Source: Fimbriimonadaceae bacterium
GTDB lineage: Bacteria; Armatimonadota; UBA10988
Length of the DNA: 64,000 nt
Assembly (NCBI GenBank): GCA_020850355.1
Contig: JADZEX010000037.1
Span: forward strand, 62,001 to 126,000
Direction of reading: 5' to 3'
The notes under the pieces are model-generated. The model was not told the origin of the DNA, searched no databases, and saw nothing but the letters and a program-made list of their open reading frames with translations. Both the position numbers and the translations under genes were made by a program. Positions 8,101 through 15,483 of the stretch are shown here, piece after piece (positions within the stretch are counted from its first letter, which is position 1; every line of letters starts with the position of its first letter).

Positions 8101-9414
8101 CTCGCGGCCGGCCGCCTGAAACTGCCCGACGGCGCCGCCGGAGCGGTCTATTACGACGCTGAGCGCTACCGGCAGGCGGTGCGCCACTGGGACCGGCTGC
8201 CTGCCAGAGACCGTCCGGAGGCCTACCAGATCGCCCAGGCCCAGCTCGCCGACTACCCCGCCAGCCTGCTGGCCTGGCAGCGCTGCAAGCGACCGGACCA
8301 GATGCTGCAGGTCTACCGCGAGCACCTCCAACTGGCGCTTGGCGTGACGGAAGCAGTACCGGTGCTGGAGGCCCTGCTGGCGGAGGGGACGCAGCTCGGG
8401 CAAGCCTACCGGCTCGCCTGGAACACGACCGGGTCGAGCCTGCTCCTGATCCTGCTCCAGCACCTCGTGGAGCGCGGCCGTCCGGAAGCGGCAGGCGTCC
8501 TGGAGGCCTTGGTCTACCGTCTGGTGGAAGTGGGCGACTTCGACCGGCTCCAAGCCGTCACCAGACCGCGGGGGTCCTTCGCCCCGGCCACGGACTTCGA
8601 GCGCGGCAGCCTGGCGACGTGGATCGCCGAACAACGCCTGTGCATCCAGAGTGCGCTGATCCGGGCGCTGGCGCGGTCAGAGCGGTTTGCCGAGATGGAC
8701 AGCGCGCGGCAGCAGGAGTTCGGCGCCTACCTCAACGAGCACCTGCGGGTGACGGAGTGGGAACGCTGGGCCCGCCATGTGACGATCCCCGAGGCCGGCG
8801 CCGCCATCGAGCGAGCTGGCAAGTTCACGGACTCGCTCAGCTTCTACGCCGCCGTGCTGCGGGACGACAACCTGGTTGACCACCACCGCCTGGCCCGGGA
8901 GCGGATGTGGCAGACCAAGCGCCGCCAGGTCGAGTATGAAAAGCGCCCCGGATCCGATCCAGGTCGCCTGCAGCGCGCCGAACGCGAGTTGCGGCAGCTC
9001 GACGCCGAGTTCTCGCCTCGGGAACGCGAGGCGATCCCGACCTACCCGGCGCTGCCACGCCTCGCCAACCCGTCGCTGCCGACTCTCGATCCAGCCCCCT
9101 TGGCGGCCGCCGCGTCGCCGTTTGAGAGCAGCCCCGTCGACCCCCAGTGGCTCCCGGACCGCCGTCGGCTCAATCTGCGCCACAGCGAGACCGGCGACAC
9201 CATCAGCGTGCGGCTCGCCGAGCGCATCTGCCAGGCTGACGTGGAGTTGGCTGTCGTCGGGCCGCTGCGGTGGGACTGCGCCGAGTGGGGTCTGCGCATC
9301 GAGCTGCTCGAGACGGCTGAGCAGGTGTTTGGCGTTGCCGTCACAATCTCCGATCAGCGGGCCGAGTTCCGGCTGCCCGAGGCCGACCCGCGCACCGCCG
9401 CAGGAGCCTCGTGA
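5131..9414 (+). CDS. UvrD-like superfamily 1 helicase with novel N-terminal region and C-terminal alpha-solenoid
   Basis: 1427-aa predicted SF1 helicase/translocase. A GTG start at 5131 is chosen because AAGGAGG lies 7 bases upstream; the in-frame GTG at 5113 precedes that site. Motifs: Walker A GRAGSGKST (Lys305), Walker B VVCDEAQD (Asp516, Glu517), AGDPFQT (Gln558), EYNYRSSG (Arg603) and motif VI YVAVSRAKRRL (Arg757). Residues 1-290 precede the motor. Within them, a stretch with KKQLGGRNRRLL and AILIRGGAEYQRF resembles RelE/ParE-type toxin folds, which is inference. Residues ~770-1427 are helical and repeat-like (ALEYDGKYLAAAPVYQQA), as in TRANK1-type SF1 proteins. The stop overlaps the next start as TGATG. 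Function unknown; defence, RNA surveillance or stress response are all possible. Confidence 0.85.
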   Translation: MGIYVYVTDRCRKDAQTHTLQPELARVRQQVEAQQSVSFFDRFPYPYLVKKQLGGRNRRLLAQEFAVGEHRVLVLLAILIRGGAEYQRFAQDPVGFGQQQFGELIAQLDLPAYLAERTQTEPLASLPKPSAAEYDVLYSAFGHWRDAGQDELVYDAGPWVDRTRQELVSNQLNRVHAACWRALEASGGVSGQVVAERPDWRVWFWRGPGHLVLLDVTTSGDAAPSWIAGSPFGTAGEWSQEHQRCCRRAYPSLLLYDEDLWIEVQKEPLGNMALSPEETKVLEGIRGSGSGAFPLFINGRAGSGKSTLLQYLFADLLFYHLSKDDPERLQVPLYLTASLDLLETAKGLVERLLRSEAALRVLGETHDPGERQAVVQQAFQPFRRFALSLLPADLLPRFGGDGYVSYATFRRLWQERYNHVPEARTRYGADLCWHVIRSYIKGLNAEDYLEPDDYRLLPEQRKSVSAEDFALVHERVWRSWYQPLTDQGGCWDDQDLARCILANDLAQPVYPAVVCDEAQDFTSIELELILRCNLFSARVLSPHQIPRVPFAFAGDPFQTLNPTGFRWDAVKAAFHERFIDELNRAGDAPALGLNCCELEYNYRSSGPIVHLGNWVQALRVALLDDPDARPQRPWSDDQAAALVVWYSADDPQFWRAFEEQSELVVIVPCGEGEEADYVANDPLLSRHIGIENGVPLRVLSAARAKGCEYPAVLVYGFGSESPVDVLAALETEGVAAAGAPQLPLQYFLNRLYVAVSRAKRRLVVVDSGRGLERLWAVSQRVRVDQQILRRIGHAADRWESSMACLTAGLPDQLGGDVAGDPQENARSFESEGDQRQDSYLLRQAAALYRRAGNELKHLECDAKALEYDGKYLAAAPVYQQARHDGEAIRCYWLAGPEGWPILAAQGYPPHLPYPDERRWAHTVAVGASDQAATALVEALAARAAQGLTPDESIWYRTWSQALAAILDGRATVGQIADRSLVRRLAGAFDQLAAGRLKLPDGAAGAVYYDAERYRQAVRHWDRLPARDRPEAYQIAQAQLADYPASLLAWQRCKRPDQMLQVYREHLQLALGVTEAVPVLEALLAEGTQLGQAYRLAWNTTGSSLLLILLQHLVERGRPEAAGVLEALVYRLVEVGDFDRLQAVTRPRGSFAPATDFERGSLATWIAEQRLCIQSALIRALARSERFAEMDSARQQEFGAYLNEHLRVTEWERWARHVTIPEAGAAIERAGKFTDSLSFYAAVLRDDNLVDHHRLARERMWQTKRRQVEYEKRPGSDPGRLQRAERELRQLDAEFSPREREAIPTYPALPRLANPSLPTLDPAPLAAAASPFESSPVDPQWLPDRRRLNLRHSETGDTISVRLAERICQADVELAVVGPLRWDCAEWGLRIELLETAEQVFGVAVTISDQRAEFRLPEADPRTAAGAS

Positions 9415-10727
9415 TGCCCCTCCACGCCGGTACCGCCGAAGTTGCGATCACCCCGCCGCTGGGGACCGACTTGCAGGGCTACCTGACCCCGCGCGCGGCC
9501 GAGCGGGTGCATGACGATCTACGGGCCAAGGCGCTGGTGCTGGACGATGGGCAGCAGCGGGTGGCGCTGGTGGTCTGTGATCTGATTGCCGTGACCGCAG
9601 CGCTGACGGAGCCGGTGCGGGCGCGGGTGGCGGCGGAGGCCGGGGTGCCACCGGCCGGACTGCTGGTGAGCGCCACGCACACACACTTCGGGCCGAGCAC
9701 CATGAACATCGCGGCGACCGATCCGGCGGCCGGCTACCTGGCGGAGTTGCCGCAGCGGATTGGCGATGCCGTGGTGCTGGCGGCGCAGCGGCTGCGGCCG
9801 GCGCAGCTCGGGGTCGCCGTGGGAGCCTGCCCCAGCGAGGTCTTCAACCGGCGCTACCACCTGACCGACGGCCGCGTGGTCTTCAATCCGGGGTACCAGA
9901 GCCCGTTGATCGACCGGGTGGCGGGGCCGACTGATCCGACCTTCACGCTGCTGGCGGTGCGGTCGGCCGAGGGCGAACCGCTGGCGGCCTTCGCCAATCT
10001 GGCCTTGCACTACGTCGGGGCGCCGGCGCTGGATATCACCGCCGACTACTTCGGCGCATTTGCCGGCGCGTTGCAGCGCTGCGCGGGGGCGCCGCTGACC
10101 GTGCTGCTGTCCAACGGCTGTCAGGGCGACCTCAACAACTGCAACTTCGGTCGCCCGGCGCCGCGGCGGCGGCACGCCTACCACGCCATCGAGCGCGTCG
10201 CCAACGTCGCGGCCGGCGAGGCCTGGAAGCTCTGGAACACGCTCTGGGAAGAGGACTTCCGCGACGACCTGACGTTGGCCGCCGCCACCGCCACGGTGAC
10301 GGTGCAGCCGCGGCGCCCGAGTGCGGCGCAGGTGGCCGCGGCGCGCGACTACCTGGCGCGGCCGGCCGCCGAGCAGGAGACCTGGCCGGCGGTCTACGCC
10401 CGCGAGCACCTGGCGATGGCCGAGCCGAGCTGGCCGCAGGAGATCCCGTTCTTGTTGCAGGCGTTGCGGCTGGGCGAGGTGGGGCTCTGTGGGATCCCGG
10501 CCGAGCCGTTCTGCGAGATCGGCCTGGCGCTGCGCGAGCGGTCGCCGCTGCAGCCGGTAGTGCCGGTCGGCCTGGCCAACGACATGGTCGGCTACCTGCC
10601 GACTGCCCGGCACTACGAGCTGGGCGGCTATGAGACCGACCTCTGCCGCTGGGCCTACGCCCCCCGTGGCACCGCCGAGGCGTGGGTCGACCAGCTCGTC
10701 GCCCTGCTGGGTCAGGTGGCGGTCTGA
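9414..10727 (+). CDS. Neutral/alkaline ceramidase-like hydrolase, paralog 2
   Basis: 437-aa paralog of the protein at 3758-5065 and almost the same length. It shares the start (MPLHAGTAEVAITPPLG), the zinc-ligand-like SATHTHFGP, NGCQGDLNN, and AGEAWKLWNTLWEEDF. No signal peptide is visible. The ATG at 9414 overlaps the helicase stop (TGATG) and has AGGAG 7 bases upstream. A GTG at 9411 is also possible but sits too close to that site. Coupling means that any transcript from the sigma-54 promoter at 5080 also reads this gene. The tail converges with the PhnP-like gene, with 16 bases of overlap. Substrate unknown; ceramidase-like by family only. Confidence 0.82.
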   Translation: MPLHAGTAEVAITPPLGTDLQGYLTPRAAERVHDDLRAKALVLDDGQQRVALVVCDLIAVTAALTEPVRARVAAEAGVPPAGLLVSATHTHFGPSTMNIAATDPAAGYLAELPQRIGDAVVLAAQRLRPAQLGVAVGACPSEVFNRRYHLTDGRVVFNPGYQSPLIDRVAGPTDPTFTLLAVRSAEGEPLAAFANLALHYVGAPALDITADYFGAFAGALQRCAGAPLTVLLSNGCQGDLNNCNFGRPAPRRRHAYHAIERVANVAAGEAWKLWNTLWEEDFRDDLTLAAATATVTVQPRRPSAAQVAAARDYLARPAAEQETWPAVYAREHLAMAEPSWPQEIPFLLQALRLGEVGLCGIPAEPFCEIGLALRERSPLQPVVPVGLANDMVGYLPTARHYELGGYETDLCRWAYAPRGTAEAWVDQLVALLGQVAV

Positions 10728-11503
10728 TCCAAGGTGACCGGCAAGGTCAGCCCGTCGTAAGCGAGGCGCACGCCCGCCGGCAGATCGGCCTCGGCGGTGG
10801 TGGCGTCGTAGTCGTGCGTCAGGTGGGTCAGCCAGGCCTGCTGCGGCCGGATCCGCGCGATCGCCGCCAGGGCTTCGTCCAGGTTGTGATGCGTGCGATG
10901 CTCGCGGTAGCGCAAGCCGTCGATCACCAGGTGGCGCAGGCCACGCAGCAGCGGCAAGGACTCGTCGGGCACCTGCTTGACGTCCGGCAGGTAGGCCAGG
11001 TCGCCGATCCGGACCCCAATCGTCGGGATGTTGCTGTGGATCACCGGCACCGGTTGCAGCGGCAGACCGGCCAGCGGGCTGGCTGCCGGCGGCCCGGCCA
11101 GCGGGCACAGCTCAAAGCTGGGGGTGAACGACCCGGCGCTGCTCTCACCGAAGGCGTAGGAGTAGATCCGGCGGACGGCGTCCAGGACGGGCGGCTGCGC
11201 CCAGATCGGCATCGGGCGTTTCTGGTGTAAGATGAACAGCCGCAGGTCGTCGAGGCCGAGCAGGTGATCGGCGTGCTCGTGGGTCAGGACCACCGCGTCG
11301 AGGCGTTCGAGACCAGCACGCAGGGCCTGTTGGCGAAAGTCCGGGCCGCAATCGACCAGCACCCGGGTCTCGCCCGCGCGGAGCAGCAGGCTGCAGCGGA
11401 GGCGCTGGTTGCGGGGATCGGTCGACTGGCAGACGGCGCAGCGGCAGCCCAGGAACGGCACGCCGACCGAGGTGCCGGTGCCCAGCAAGACGGCCTCAAT
11501 CAC
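10712..11503 (-). CDS. Metallo-beta-lactamase-fold phosphodiesterase, PhnP-like
   Basis: 263-aa metal-dependent hydrolase. The N-terminus reads GTGTSVGVPFLGCRCAVC, the glycine-rich and cysteine signature of PhnP-type phosphoribosyl cyclic phosphodiesterases, where the cysteines bind a structural zinc. The catalytic motif HEHADH lies in LTHEHADHLLGLDDL, with later ligands in PVIHSNIPT and HRTHHNLDEAL. No other phosphonate genes are nearby, so a general cyclic-phosphodiester or housekeeping role is more likely than phosphonate use. The start is a GTG at 11503, divergent from the unknown gene at 11551. Confidence 0.88.
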   Translation of the reverse strand: MIEAVLLGTGTSVGVPFLGCRCAVCQSTDPRNQRLRCSLLLRAGETRVLVDCGPDFRQQALRAGLERLDAVVLTHEHADHLLGLDDLRLFILHQKRPMPIWAQPPVLDAVRRIYSYAFGESSAGSFTPSFELCPLAGPPAASPLAGLPLQPVPVIHSNIPTIGVRIGDLAYLPDVKQVPDESLPLLRGLRHLVIDGLRYREHRTHHNLDEALAAIARIRPQQAWLTHLTHDYDATTAEADLPAGVRLAYDGLTLPVTLDQTAT

Positions 11504-11550
11504 AGCATCACCTCACCGGGGCGATGCGACCGCGGGGACAGGATTCCTCT

Positions 11551-12513
11551 ATGGCTGAGTGGCGGCGAGTCGGTTGGCAGCAGATGCAGGCCGTGGTGCC
11601 GGCCGAGTGGTTCCTCTCGAAGATTGGCACCGACCGCACCGCGGGCGAGCTCTGGCTGGCCGACGAGGCGATGCCCCGGCTGCAGGTGAAGTGGCTGGAC
11701 ACCGCCAAGCAGAAGAGCATCGATCCGAGCGTGACCCTGGAGAACTACCTTCGCCAACTGGAGAAGCAGGCCAAGAAGCGCAGCCAGCGGTTCGGCAGCG
11801 AGCGCGGCCTGAAGCTGATCGGCAAGGGCAAGCGCGACATTTCCAGCCTGGAGGGGTTCCACTGGTCGGCCGAGACGCAGGCCTATGGGGTGATCTGGTA
11901 CTCCCCCAGCGCGCAGCGGGTGACCCTGGCACAGGTCAATGGCGCCCTGGACGACCCGGCTTGCCGCACCGTCGCGCGGCAGGTGCTCGGCTCACTGACC
12001 GACACCGCCGACGCGGAGGGCGACCTCTGGACGGCCTACGATCTGGAGTGCCGCCTGGCCAGCGACTGGGTGCTGACGGGCCAGCGCATGGAGACCGGCC
12101 GCACCGAGCTGCGCTTCGGCTGGCAGAAGGACACCGTCTCATTCAGCCGCGTCGGGCTGGCCGAGATCGCCTTGCAGCGCGCCGGCGACCTGGGCGACTG
12201 GGCCTTCAGCCAGTGCTACAAGGAGTGGAGCAGCTTCCGCCTGGAACGCGCGGTCGGGCAGTGGCAGGGCCACCCGGCGGTGACCTTCGTGGGGCCGCGG
12301 CGTAGCCTGGGCGAGCGAGCCCGCCAACGCTGCTTCCGGTTCGTCGGCCTGCCCTACCCGTTCCTGCTGGCGGCCCGCGTCTGGCACTGTGTCGAGCGCA
12401 ACTGCCTCTACCTGGTCGAGACCATCCGCGACCGGCGGAGCCCGGACCGGCTGGACAGCTTCTGCGCGACCGTCCCCGACAGCCCGGCCGCGCTGCCCGC
12501 CCCGAAGCTGTGA
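11551..12513 (+). CDS. Unknown protein, 320 aa
   Basis: Not recognised. The sequence is rich in tryptophan and basic residues: it starts MAEWRRVGWQQMQAVVPAEW, has a lysine-rich patch (KQAKKRSQRFGSERG) and ends in a proline-rich tail. There is no signal peptide or membrane segment, so it is probably cytosolic. The ATG at 11551 is preferred over 11524 because AGGA lies just upstream and the homology-like composition starts there. The stop overlaps the GTG of the methyltransferase gene (GTGA), so the two are translationally coupled and may work together, for example as a recognition partner. That link is inference. Confidence 0.75.
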   Translation: MAEWRRVGWQQMQAVVPAEWFLSKIGTDRTAGELWLADEAMPRLQVKWLDTAKQKSIDPSVTLENYLRQLEKQAKKRSQRFGSERGLKLIGKGKRDISSLEGFHWSAETQAYGVIWYSPSAQRVTLAQVNGALDDPACRTVARQVLGSLTDTADAEGDLWTAYDLECRLASDWVLTGQRMETGRTELRFGWQKDTVSFSRVGLAEIALQRAGDLGDWAFSQCYKEWSSFRLERAVGQWQGHPAVTFVGPRRSLGERARQRCFRFVGLPYPFLLAARVWHCVERNCLYLVETIRDRRSPDRLDSFCATVPDSPAALPAPKL

Positions 12514-13295
12514 TTGCGGTCTGCGCCGGCAAGCAGGAACGGCTGGCCGACCTGGCGTTGGCGGCCCAACTGGCGGCGGCGATGGCCGGCCGGCTGGTCC
12601 GCCGGCAGGGCCGCAGTGTGGCCGAGCTGCTGGCGACCGAGGAGCTGCCCGGGGTGGTGCTGGTGACCGGTGGCGAGCCGGTCTGGCAGCCAGCCTCCGG
12701 GCCGACTTTCGCCTGGCACCCCAACATGGCGGTCCCGCGGCTGCGGGCCGCCGCTGGCGGCGGACAGCGTGACACGCTGCGGCAGGCACTGGGACTGCAG
12801 CCCGGTGACTGCGTGGTCGACGCGACCCTCGGCCTGGCCGCCGACGCGCTGGTGGTCAGCCAACTGGTCGGCCCGCGCGGGCGGGTGGTGGGGATCGAGG
12901 CGTCCCCGGTGATCGCGGCGCTGGTGCGCCATGGGCTGGCGACGCGCCAACACGCCCTGGCCCCGGCGATGCGCGCGATTGAGGTGCTGGCCGGTGACCA
13001 CCTCGATTGGCTGCACGATCCCCTGCTGACGACGGCCGGCTGCGACGCGGTGTTGTTCGACCCGATGTTCGACCGACCGTTGCCCGACGCGGTTGGCCTG
13101 GCCGGACTACGCACGCTGGCCTGCGAGCAGCCGCTGCGGCCCGCGGCGCTGGAGGCGGCTCGCCGCCTGGCGCGGCGCGCGGTGGTCGTCAAAGGGCGCC
13201 TCGGCGACCCGCTCTTTGAAGCCCTGCCAGCGAGCCGGCGACTGGCCGGGAGTCGCGCCCGTTTCGGCTTCGCGGTCTTCGAGCCGCTGGCGTGA
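12510..13295 (+). CDS. Class I SAM-dependent methyltransferase (RsmJ-like)
   Basis: 261-aa Rossmann-fold methyltransferase. The SAM-binding motif I is VVDATLGLAADALVVSQLVG, followed by GRVVGIEASPVIAALVRHG. Motif IV is CDAVLFDPMFD, which resembles the DPMYP-type motif of RsmJ, the 16S rRNA m2G1516 methyltransferase, though RsmJ orthology is not certain. The N-terminus (AVCAGKQERLADLALAAQLA) looks like a small lead-in domain. The GTG start at 12510 overlaps the preceding stop, so expression is coupled to the unknown 320-aa protein. Confidence 0.8.
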   Translation: MIAVCAGKQERLADLALAAQLAAAMAGRLVRRQGRSVAELLATEELPGVVLVTGGEPVWQPASGPTFAWHPNMAVPRLRAAAGGGQRDTLRQALGLQPGDCVVDATLGLAADALVVSQLVGPRGRVVGIEASPVIAALVRHGLATRQHALAPAMRAIEVLAGDHLDWLHDPLLTTAGCDAVLFDPMFDRPLPDAVGLAGLRTLACEQPLRPAALEAARRLARRAVVVKGRLGDPLFEALPASRRLAGSRARFGFAVFEPLA

Positions 13296-13349
13296 CAGCG
13301 ACCGGCGCCGCGCGCCACGTTAGGTCAGCGGCACCAGGAGGCGGCGACG

Positions 13350-13724
13350 ATGGAAGTGTGGGATGACCTGCGGCGGGGTGCCCGGGCGGTGGTCGATGAG
13401 GGCCGCCGGCTGGGCGAAGTGGCGCGTCTGAAGGCGCAGTTGGCCCTCTTGGAGGGCCGCCGGCAGGACCGTCTGGCGGACCTCGGGCGGGCGGCCATGG
13501 AACTCCAGGCGCAGGGCACACTCCAACACGAGGGACTGACGGCCGCCAGCAGCGCGGTCGCGGCGGTCGACACCGAGCTGGCCGCCTTGCAGGCCGAGTT
13601 GGCCGCGCTGACCGCGGAGGCGCCGCCGGCGACGGGCAGGAGCTGTAGGGGCTGCGGGGAACCCGCCGCCGGTGGAGATCGGTTCTGTCGGCAGTGTGGG
13701 GCGCCGCTCCAGGGAGATGCTTGA
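13350..13724 (+). CDS. Small coiled-coil protein with C-terminal zinc ribbon
   Basis: 124 aa. Residues ~15-90 are alanine, leucine and glutamate rich and read as a coiled coil (LAALQAELAALTAE). The C-terminus holds two CxxC knuckles, SCRGCGEP and RFCRQCGAP, a zinc ribbon of the zf-ribbon type common in small regulatory or scaffold proteins. AGGAGG lies 9 bases before the ATG. The stop overlaps the next gene as TGATG. The next gene is also a small coiled-coil protein, so the two may form a complex. Function unknown. Confidence 0.75.
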   Translation: MEVWDDLRRGARAVVDEGRRLGEVARLKAQLALLEGRRQDRLADLGRAAMELQAQGTLQHEGLTAASSAVAAVDTELAALQAELAALTAEAPPATGRSCRGCGEPAAGGDRFCRQCGAPLQGDA

Positions 13725-14119
13725 TGGGCAGTTTCTTCGACCGCTTCAAAGACTTCGACGGCCTCAAGGCCCAGGCCGAGGATTTGCTGGAACAGGGCCT
13801 GGCAGCCGGCCGGCGACAAGCGGCGCTGGCCAAGCTGAAGGTCCGCCTGTACGACCTCGACCGGCGGATGAACGCCGAGTTCCGGGTGCTCGGCGAGAAG
13901 GTCTGGGAGCAGCACGAAGCCGGCAGTCTCAGCGCCGACAGCCTGAGCGGCGCGTTCGCGGTGCTGGAAGCGGTCTCCGACGAGATGGAAGACGCCAAGG
14001 AGGAGCTGCAGGACCTGCTGCGGCAGGCCAAAGATGGCGCCGCCGAGGCGGCCGAGGCAGCCGAGCGGCGCCTGGAGCCCGAGCCCCCGCGTGGCAGCGA
14101 CCGCGCGCCACTGGAGTAA
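13724..14119 (+). CDS. Small coiled-coil protein, unknown function
   Basis: 131 aa, starting MGSFFDRFKDFDGLKAQAED. The body is charged and helical (DEMEDAKEELQDLLRQAKDG) with a proline-rich tail. Upstream, in-frame ATG 13694 lies inside the previous gene, so ATG 13724 is chosen; it overlaps the previous stop (TGATG) and has AGGGAG before it. There is no membrane segment or zinc site. It is likely a partner of the zinc-ribbon protein encoded just before it, judging from coupling and similar helical makeup. Confidence 0.72.
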   Translation: MGSFFDRFKDFDGLKAQAEDLLEQGLAAGRRQAALAKLKVRLYDLDRRMNAEFRVLGEKVWEQHEAGSLSADSLSGAFAVLEAVSDEMEDAKEELQDLLRQAKDGAAEAAEAAERRLEPEPPRGSDRAPLE

Positions 14120-14122
14120 CTG

Positions 14123-14779
14123 GTGCAGGGTCTGATCCTGGAGGGCATCCCGGCGGTGGGCAAGTCCCGCGCCCTGGCGGCGCTGCGGGCGCGGCCGTCG
14201 TTTCAGGGCCGGGCCAGCACGCTGGTGCTTGGCGAGCAGTACACCGAGCGCGCCGTTGAAGCCGTCGAGGATGTCGCCGCGGTGCGCTACGAGCGGCTGA
14301 TGTACCGCCTGCTGGCGGCCCTCGAACCGCTCCGCGTGTTGAGCGTCGAAGGGCGCGTCTTTCAAGGCAGCGGCGCCGCCCGGCGGCTGCGGTATGTCTT
14401 CGAGCGCTTCCACCTGACCACGGTGGTGCTCCACGCCGGCGGCGACCAGACGATGCTGCGGCGGATCGAGAACACCCTGCGGGTCTACCAGCCGCAGGTG
14501 GTGCTGCTGACGGTGTCGCCCGAGGAGCTGTCGCCCCGGCTGCGCGATACGCTGAGCCGCCGGCCGCCCTGTTGGGAGCGTTACCTCGAACGCTTCGGCG
14601 CCACCTGGGACGACATCGTCGGCGGGTTGCTGGCGCTGCAGGATGAGTACCGGCGCGCGCTCGCTGCCAGCATCCTGCCGCATCTGGAGCTGAACATCAG
14701 CCAGCTCGGCGAAGCCGCGGTGGCCGCCCGGCTGGATGCCCTGCTCGACGCCGCCGAAGTGCCCGACGCCGCCGACTGA
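14123..14779 (+). CDS. P-loop NTPase, nucleotide-kinase-like
   Basis: 218 aa. The Walker A motif GIPAVGKS sits at residues 8-15, giving the layout of thymidylate/adenylate-type kinases. A later SRRPPCWERYLERFG stretch resembles a lid region. No clear substrate signature is present. It has a GTG start at 14123, four bases after the preceding stop, with GGAG upstream. It closes the plus-strand run that begins at 11551. It could phosphorylate a nucleotide, or act as a regulatory NTPase for the neighbouring coiled-coil proteins; neither can be decided from sequence. Confidence 0.7.
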   Translation: MQGLILEGIPAVGKSRALAALRARPSFQGRASTLVLGEQYTERAVEAVEDVAAVRYERLMYRLLAALEPLRVLSVEGRVFQGSGAARRLRYVFERFHLTTVVLHAGGDQTMLRRIENTLRVYQPQVVLLTVSPEELSPRLRDTLSRRPPCWERYLERFGATWDDIVGGLLALQDEYRRALAASILPHLELNISQLGEAAVAARLDALLDAAEVPDAAD

Positions 14780-14780
14780 G

Positions 14781-15479
14781 CTACCCCAGTTCGCGCCGCA
14801 GCGCCTCCAGATAGGCCCCTTCGGCCGCGGCGCGTTGAGCCAGGTCGCGGCGCGTCGTCTCGAAGAAGGCCTGCTCGCGCCAGGCGGCGTGGGCGGGGGC
14901 CAGCGCCTCGTAGGCGCCGGGGGCCAGCTCCGGCGGCAGGCCCTGGGCGGCCAGGTAGCTCAGCGACCGGGCGATGAACAGCGCACCGTGCAAGTCCAGC
15001 GCGTTGGCGTCCCAGAGCAACTGCTGCTCGGGCAGCCAGGCCTGCTGCGGCTCGTCGCTGGCGGCGATCCAGCGCGCGATGCGGTTGACCTGCTCCGGCG
15101 GCAGCCAGGCGGGCAGCTCCCGCGCCGCCAGAGCCGCGCCCGCCAACTGGTGACCGTCGCCCGCCTGGGTGTGCGCCAGGTCGTGCCACAGCGCGGTCAC
15201 GAACAACGCCGGGGCGTCGATCCGGGCCGACAGATCCTCGGCCGCGGCCAGCCGCAGAGCCTGCCGGGCGACGCGCAGGCCGTGCTGCCAGGCGTAGCCG
15301 GCCGGCCGGCCGAGCCCCGGCGCCGGCGCGACGGCCACCTCGACCGCGCGGCGCACCAGCGGCGCCAGGTGGTGGGCGCTGACGAACGGCCGCAGGTCCG
15401 CTGCGAAGTGCAGCGGGTCGGCCTGCCAGGCCGTCAGGTCGGCCGCAATCTGGGCGGCCGCCAGCCGCAGGACGTCCAT
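14781..15479 (-). CDS. HD-domain phosphohydrolase
   Basis: 232-aa predicted metal-dependent phosphohydrolase. The HD signature is WQHGLRVARQAL, then ALWHDLAHT, with the further histidine in GDGHQLAGAAL and an aspartate in ASDEPQQ. That spacing fits small HD proteins that act on nucleotides or related phosphates. It starts four bases after the argB stop and is very likely co-transcribed with argB, but nothing ties it to arginine synthesis. The 3' end nearly abuts the convergent P-loop gene. Confidence 0.82.
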   Translation of the reverse strand: MDVLRLAAAQIAADLTAWQADPLHFAADLRPFVSAHHLAPLVRRAVEVAVAPAPGLGRPAGYAWQHGLRVARQALRLAAAEDLSARIDAPALFVTALWHDLAHTQAGDGHQLAGAALAARELPAWLPPEQVNRIARWIAASDEPQQAWLPEQQLLWDANALDLHGALFIARSLSYLAAQGLPPELAPGAYEALAPAHAAWREQAFFETTRRDLAQRAAAEGAYLEALRRELG

Positions 15480-15483
15480 CGGC

